A stretch of 28,569 nucleotides of DNA from Deltaproteobacteria bacterium. GTDB lineage: Bacteria > Desulfobacterota > Syntrophia > Syntrophales > UBA2185. The notes below the pieces were generated by a model. The model was given only the letters and a program-made list of their open reading frames with translations. It searched no databases and was not told the DNA's origin. Made by a program: the position numbers and the translations under genes. The stretch lies in the NCBI GenBank assembly GCA_026388495.1, contig JAPLJQ010000414.1, forward strand, positions 1 through 28,569, given 5' to 3'. Below, in pieces: positions 24,620 through 28,569 of this stretch (its first letter is position 1; every line of letters begins with the position of its first letter).

Positions 24620-25689
24620 AACGTTGATCGATCTGGCCCGGAGAATCGAACACTTCGGGGTGTGTCTTTGACATTCCGGAAAAGGAATTACGTATCCAAG
24701 AGTTGGAAAAAGAATCCCTGCGGGACGGTTTCTGGAATGACCCTGAAAAGGCGAGTGGAATCCTTCGAGAAAAGAGCCGCTTGACGGGGGCGGTTGAGAA
24801 GTGGAAGAAGCAGAAAAATAGTCTTGACGATCTGCGGATTCTTTCCGAAATCGCCTCAGAGGAACAGGATGACCGGACCCAGCAAGAGATCCGATCCGAG
24901 TTGGAATCGCTCAAGACCGTCCTTCGTGATGATGAGTTGAAGATGATGCTCGGTTCCGAACAGGATCCCATGAATGCGATTTTGTCTCTACATGCGGGCG
25001 CCGGGGGGACGGAGGCGCAGGACTGGGCCGAGATGCTGTTGCGGATGTACCTGCGCTGGGCGGAGAGAAAAGGCTTCGAGGCCAACATCATCGATTATCT
25101 GCCGGGTGATGAAGCCGGTTTAAAGAGCGTGACCTGGACGCTCCGGGGTGAATATGCCTATGGCTATGCCAAGGCGGAAATCGGAATACACAGGTTGGTC
25201 AGAATATCTCCTTTCGATGCCGGCGCCCGCCGTCACACCTCATTTGCATCTGTCTTTGTCTATCCCGAGGTCGACGACCGGATCGTGATTGAAATCGATG
25301 AAAAGGATTTGCGCATCGATACCTATCGCTCCACAGGCGCCGGAGGCCAACATGTGAACAAAACGGATTCCGCGGTGAGACTCACCCATCTTCCAACGGG
25401 AATCGTCGTTCAGTGTCAGAACGAGCGTTCGCAACACAAGAACAAAGCGATGGCCATGAAGTACCTCCGTTCCCGTCTCTATGAGATGAAACTCCGAGAA
25501 CAGAATGAAAAGCTCGAAGAGATCAACAAGACGAAAAAGGATATTGCCTGGGGGAGCCAGATCCGCTCCTATGTGCTACACCCGTATAAAATGGTCAAAG
25601 ATCATCGGACGAATGTCGAGACCGGTAATGTAAACCGGGTTCTGGATGGCGATATCGATGATTTCATCGAGGCCTATCTGCTGCATTAA
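24600..25689 (+). CDS. prfB: Peptide chain release factor 2, with programmed +1 frameshift
   Basis: RF2 releases peptides at UGA and UAA. Translation starts at ATG 24600 (AGGAGG just upstream, inside the end of lnt), reads 23 codons to CTT-TGA at 24666-24671, shifts +1, and continues as DIPEKELR to TAA 25687-25689, giving about 362 residues (E. coli RF2 has 365). The stop-recognition motif SPF is in ISPFDAGARRH and the catalytic GGQ in STGAGGQHVNKTDSAVR. A caller without frameshift handling will start the gene at 24703 and lose the N-terminus. The 20-nt overlap with lnt suggests translational coupling. Confidence 0.95.
24657..24672 (+). promoter_or_regulatory. prfB programmed +1 ribosomal frameshift site
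   Basis: GGGGTGTGTCTTTGAC contains the conserved slippery CTT, the in-frame TGA (24669-24671) and the following C. A G-rich anti-SD-like element (GGGGTG) lies directly before it. In the known prfB autoregulation, low RF2 makes the ribosome pause at UGA and shift +1. The spacing from the G-run to CTT is about 2 nt longer than in E. coli. Confidence 0.93.
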
Positions 25690-25692
25690 AAT

Positions 25693-25721
25693 TTGGGTGC
25701 AATGGTAAAATATGGTATAGC
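25693..25721 (+). promoter_or_regulatory. Possible weak sigma-70 promoter for the transglycosylase gene
   Basis: TTGGGT (25693-25698) and TATAGC (25716-25721) are separated by exactly 17 nt in the 134-nt gap between prfB and the transglycosylase gene. Both boxes are imperfect, so this is a candidate only. Confidence 0.3.
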
Positions 25722-25823
25722 CTTTCGCGGCCATAAGTGGATTAGACGTCGTACGATGGAGAAATCCTGGATGGCGGCATTTCTTTTATGAGCGAATTGA
25801 AATGGGGCAGCAAGGAGTCGAAG

Positions 25824-27923
25824 ATGTTCCGAAATCAGATTTCTATGATCCCGATGATCATCATCATCATCGTTTGTTTCGGCAGTTTGACGCTTTCGTC
25901 GTGCGCGGCCTTCAACTCGGACACGTTGGAAAAACGAACCCCGCCTCCTGTTCAGAATGTGACTCGTACGGAGTCTCCTTCGCCGTCGCAGCCTCCGGTA
26001 GGCGAATTGGCTCTCCATAATAAGATCAATCTTCCGGAGGAGGAGGAAGTTGTACGACCTCTTCCCCCGGAAAATGATCCCCTGCCGGTTAATCCTGCTG
26101 ATTCTCTAAAAAAGAATGATGGGCTGATAAAATCTCCCGAACCGGCCGAAACTCCTTTACCGCTCCTATCGTCGGAGCTGTCAAAGAAGAACGAGACGGT
26201 CAAAAACAAGCCTATTCAAAATCCCTTAAAATTAAATCCTCGGGAAGCGCGCAGTGTGCGTGAGGAGGAGACGGAAAGGGATATCATGGAAGAAGCCCTC
26301 TTGCTGCTGGATGAATCCCAGAAATACTGGGTGAACGGCGAACTGGAAGATGCCCTCGAAATGCTGGATCAGGCGTATGCACTCCTGCTTGACACCAACG
26401 GCAACCCGGATATCACGCGGCAGAAAGACGACCTTCGTCTGATGATTTCGAAGCGAATATTGGCCATATACAACTCACACCAGTCCGTTGCAAAGGGCAA
26501 GCGCGGGGAGATCCCGATCATTACCAATGCGGACGTCGAAAAAGAGATCCGTCAGTTTCAGACGGTCGAACGCGATTTTTTTATCTCCTCCTATCAGCGG
26601 TCGATGATTTATCGGCCCGTCATTTTGCGGGAACTTCGAAAGGCAGGCCTGCCGGAGGAGCTTTCCTGGCTGCCGCTGGTGGAAAGCGGCTTCAAGATCA
26701 ATGCGCTATCGTCCGCAAGGGCCCTGGGCTTATGGCAATTCATCCCTTCGACCGGTTATAAATACGGACTGAACCGGGATGACTGGGTAGACGAACGCAT
26801 GGACGTCGAAAAATCCACGCGTGCCGCCATCGATTATTTCAAGGATCTGCACGCGATGTTCGGCGACTGGCTGACGGTCCTTGCCGGATACAATTGCGGT
26901 GAAGGGCGGGTCATGCGCACCATTGCTGCTCAGCACATCAATTATCTGGATCGGTTCTGGGATCTCTATCAGCGCCTTCCCTATGAAACGGCGCGTTACG
27001 TTCCTCGTTTTGTCGCAACATTGCTCATGATCAGGGATCCGCAAAAATACGGAATGGATCTCGCATCGGGAGCCCCAAAAATAGAATATTTGTCTCATGA
27101 AGTCGCGGAGATAAACCGCTGTATGCGTTTGCAGGATATTGCCCAGAAACTGGACATTTCGGAGGAGACCCTCTATATCCTGAACGCCGAACTCCGACAT
27201 CGCATGACACCGGACCGACCCTATCAATTGAAGGTTCCAATCGAGAAAGCGGAACTGCTGCTCAAGATGGTCGCTGAAATTCCGCAAGGGGATAAACCTC
27301 GCGCCTCTTTCCAGGCGGTTCGCAGGGTCTTCATCAAGCACAAAGTGCGGCCCGGGGAAACCCTGGCCTCCATTGCGGAGAAATACAAGACCTCCGTTGA
27401 GGCGATCCGCTCCGCGAACCATTTGGCGAAGAAGCGTTTGGCGGCGGGCCAGAGGTTGAATATACCCATCCGGAGCTCCAAAAGGTCGGATTCTGCTGAA
27501 AAGGAGACCCAGTCCGGCAAGGTCGTCCGCCATCAGGTTCAAAAGGGGGATACACTGGCATCCCTTTCGCGGAAATTTAATATTTCCATTGCGGAAATCC
27601 GTAAGATCAATCACTTGGAGAATGACGCCCTGAGAATCGGCCAGGCGCTTCGGTTTACGAAGGGAAATGAAGAAGAAATTCAAGGAAAAGAACGGAAGAA
27701 AGGAGACAATTCAGAAAAAAATGGGACCGTCAAAACGGGGACAAAACCGTCACCGGGAAAAGATTCGAAATCGATTGTCCCGAAGAAGTACACCATCAAA
27801 AAGGGAGATAGTCTGAATCGGATCGCCCGGGAAAACAACATGTCGCTTGAGAAGTTGCTTACACTGAACCGAATGGCGCAAAAAGAGAACATTCATCCGG
27901 GGCAGGTGATCATCATTCAATAG
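25824..27923 (+). CDS. mltD: Lipoprotein membrane-bound lytic transglycosylase with three LysM domains (MltD-like)
   Basis: The 699-aa protein cleaves peptidoglycan glycan strands. It begins with a lipoprotein signal: hydrophobic MIIIIIVCFGSLTLSSC, with LSSC as the lipobox. ATG 25824 has AAGGAG 8 nt upstream; the in-frame ATG at 25788 would put 12 extra residues before the signal. A proline- and acid-rich linker of about 120 residues follows, then the SLT domain with catalytic Glu287 in LPLVESGF, ALGLWQFIPSTG and VLAGYNCGEGRV. Three C-terminal LysM modules bind peptidoglycan: HKVRPGETLASIAEKY, HQVQKGDTLASLSRKF and YTIKKGDSLNRIAREN. E. coli MltD has two. The stop is 8 nt from the convergent ybeY stop. 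Confidence 0.92.
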   Translation: MFRNQISMIPMIIIIIVCFGSLTLSSCAAFNSDTLEKRTPPPVQNVTRTESPSPSQPPVGELALHNKINLPEEEEVVRPLPPENDPLPVNPADSLKKNDGLIKSPEPAETPLPLLSSELSKKNETVKNKPIQNPLKLNPREARSVREEETERDIMEEALLLLDESQKYWVNGELEDALEMLDQAYALLLDTNGNPDITRQKDDLRLMISKRILAIYNSHQSVAKGKRGEIPIITNADVEKEIRQFQTVERDFFISSYQRSMIYRPVILRELRKAGLPEELSWLPLVESGFKINALSSARALGLWQFIPSTGYKYGLNRDDWVDERMDVEKSTRAAIDYFKDLHAMFGDWLTVLAGYNCGEGRVMRTIAAQHINYLDRFWDLYQRLPYETARYVPRFVATLLMIRDPQKYGMDLASGAPKIEYLSHEVAEINRCMRLQDIAQKLDISEETLYILNAELRHRMTPDRPYQLKVPIEKAELLLKMVAEIPQGDKPRASFQAVRRVFIKHKVRPGETLASIAEKYKTSVEAIRSANHLAKKRLAAGQRLNIPIRSSKRSDSAEKETQSGKVVRHQVQKGDTLASLSRKFNISIAEIRKINHLENDALRIGQALRFTKGNEEEIQGKERKKGDNSEKNGTVKTGTKPSPGKDSKSIVPKKYTIKKGDSLNRIARENNMSLEKLLTLNRMAQKENIHPGQVIIIQ

Positions 27924-27931
27924 AAGGAATG

Positions 27932-28384
27932 TCAGTCAAGATAATAATGCCTTAACATAAAAAAGAGCTCCTGTTCACGGTTTTTCATCTTCTCCGTTTC
28001 GTCACTGCCGATGTTTTCATGATTGTATCCCAAGAGGTGGAGAAGACCGTGGATGAGCAAAAATTCCACTTCATCCATGAAATCAAGATGGCCGGTCAGG
28101 GCGTCGCGGGCGGCCGTTTCGACGGAAAGGATGATATCCCCCAGGATCTCCGGATGGACGTCGCCAAACGCGCCCTCCGTCATCGCAAAAGAGATCACAT
28201 TGGTTGGGAGATCTCTTTTAAGATAATTCTTATTGATCTCCCGGATCTGATCGTCATCGACCAGAAGAAGGCTGATTTCGCTGCCTTCGCAGTCGAGTTC
28301 CTTCAGAAGCCGCTTCAGGCCTCTCCGCACCCTGCCGACATCTACCTTCTGCTGTTTCTGCCGATTTTGAATGGAAATGGACAT
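27932..28384 (-). CDS. ybeY: Endoribonuclease YbeY (rRNA maturation/quality control)
   Basis: The 150-aa product has the metal-binding motif HGLLHLLGYNHE with His112, His116 and His122, plus the conserved RDLPTNVISFAM and GDIILSVE. YbeY is a zinc-dependent single-strand RNase involved in 16S rRNA 3' maturation. ATG 28384 is preceded by GAAGGTAAGG. The phoH-like gene ends 19 nt upstream, the usual phoH-ybeY pairing, so they are probably one operon running leftward. It ends tail to tail with the transglycosylase gene; no terminator hairpin fits the 8-nt gap. Confidence 0.95.
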   Translation of the reverse strand: MSISIQNRQKQQKVDVGRVRRGLKRLLKELDCEGSEISLLLVDDDQIREINKNYLKRDLPTNVISFAMTEGAFGDVHPEILGDIILSVETAARDALTGHLDFMDEVEFLLIHGLLHLLGYNHENIGSDETEKMKNREQELFFMLRHYYLD

Positions 28385-28403
28385 GCCTTACCTTCTGTAC
28401 GCC

Positions 28404-28569
28404 TCAACGTAAATTTTTCGTTCCCTCTTTCAGTCGGCCATTATTCTTTTTTTTTCGGCGATCCAGGTGGTTGTAGGCACGGATCACCTCCTGCACCAGC
28501 GGATGCCGGACCACGTCCAACTCGGAGAAGTGGACGAAACGGATACCCTCCGTTGTGCAGAGGAGTTGC
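28404..28569 (-). CDS. PhoH-family ATPase, C-terminal end (partial)
   Basis: Only the last 54 codons and the TGA (28404-28406) are in the window; the gene runs off the right edge. The frame reads IRFVHFSELDVVRHPLVQEV, then RAYN, the conserved C-terminal end of PhoH-like proteins (PhoH/YbeZ type), followed by a basic lysine-rich tail. The nucleotide-binding motifs lie outside. Its position directly before ybeY supports a YbeZ-type protein acting with YbeY in RNA metabolism. Confidence 0.88.
   Translation of the reverse strand, partial: QLLCTTEGIRFVHFSELDVVRHPLVQEVIRAYNHLDRRKKKNNGRLKEGTKNLR

Noticed and set aside
25857..25872. ATC/CAT-rich simple repeat
   Set aside because: It encodes the run of isoleucines in the lipoprotein signal peptide and needs no other explanation.
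26730..27683. - strand open frame (317 codons) opposite the transglycosylase
   Set aside because: Covers the SLT and LysM coding region in antisense; no motif of its own.
1..28569. CRISPR arrays, toxin-antitoxin or phage-defence systems
   Set aside because: I found no regularly spaced repeats, no defence-type domain and no toxin-like gene pair.

Overview
The window reads as chromosomal DNA of a Gram-negative anaerobe, most likely Desulfobacterota (Syntrophales-like). This rests on an outer-membrane lipoprotein pathway (lnt, a lipoprotein MltD), a compact beta-oxidation operon with a FadN-order dehydrogenase/hydratase fusion, TPR/O-mannosyltransferase-like proteins and a delta-proteobacterial style integrase remnant. 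The taxon is an inference; no rRNA or other marker is present.

Region 1 (1-4680, mostly + strand) is a scarred surface-glycan neighbourhood: an IS3-like transposase start, a broken TPR gene, a methyltransferase-glycosyltransferase fusion, two more SAM methyltransferases and a frameshifted TPR gene that kept only the tail of its membrane domain. The first 141 bases are repeated exactly at 4539-4679.

Region 2 (4698-12939, - strand) is a tightly packed, probably co-transcribed polysaccharide cluster. In transcription order it holds a nucleotide-sugar dehydrogenase fused to a hexapeptide N-acyltransferase, two SDR epimerase/dehydratase-like proteins (one lacking the catalytic Lys), an FAD oxidoreductase, and two polytopic GT-C glycosyltransferases. 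Start/stop overlaps (8, 4 and 1 nt) suggest translational coupling. Divergently, 13331-14856 encodes a GT2 glycosyltransferase and a methyltransferase that also overlap. Together these look like enzymes that make, modify and transfer unusual sugars onto a lipid-linked or surface glycan.

Region 3 (15084-21981) is a fatty-acid beta-oxidation operon: a TetR-family regulator behind a promoter with a clear operator-like array, then a 619-aa acyl-CoA dehydrogenase, a 3-hydroxyacyl-CoA dehydrogenase/enoyl-CoA hydratase fusion and a thiolase. These cover every step of one oxidation turn; the acyl-CoA ligase and electron-transfer flavoprotein are not in the window.

Region 4 (22045-22982) is an integration scar: a degraded tyrosine-recombinase gene, the exact 50-nt 3' part of a tRNA-Asp-like sequence ending in CCA, and a strong hairpin terminator.

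Region 5 (23060-28569) is housekeeping: lnt, prfB (with the programmed +1 frameshift) and a lipoprotein lytic transglycosylase on +, converging on ybeY and the tail of a phoH-like gene on -.
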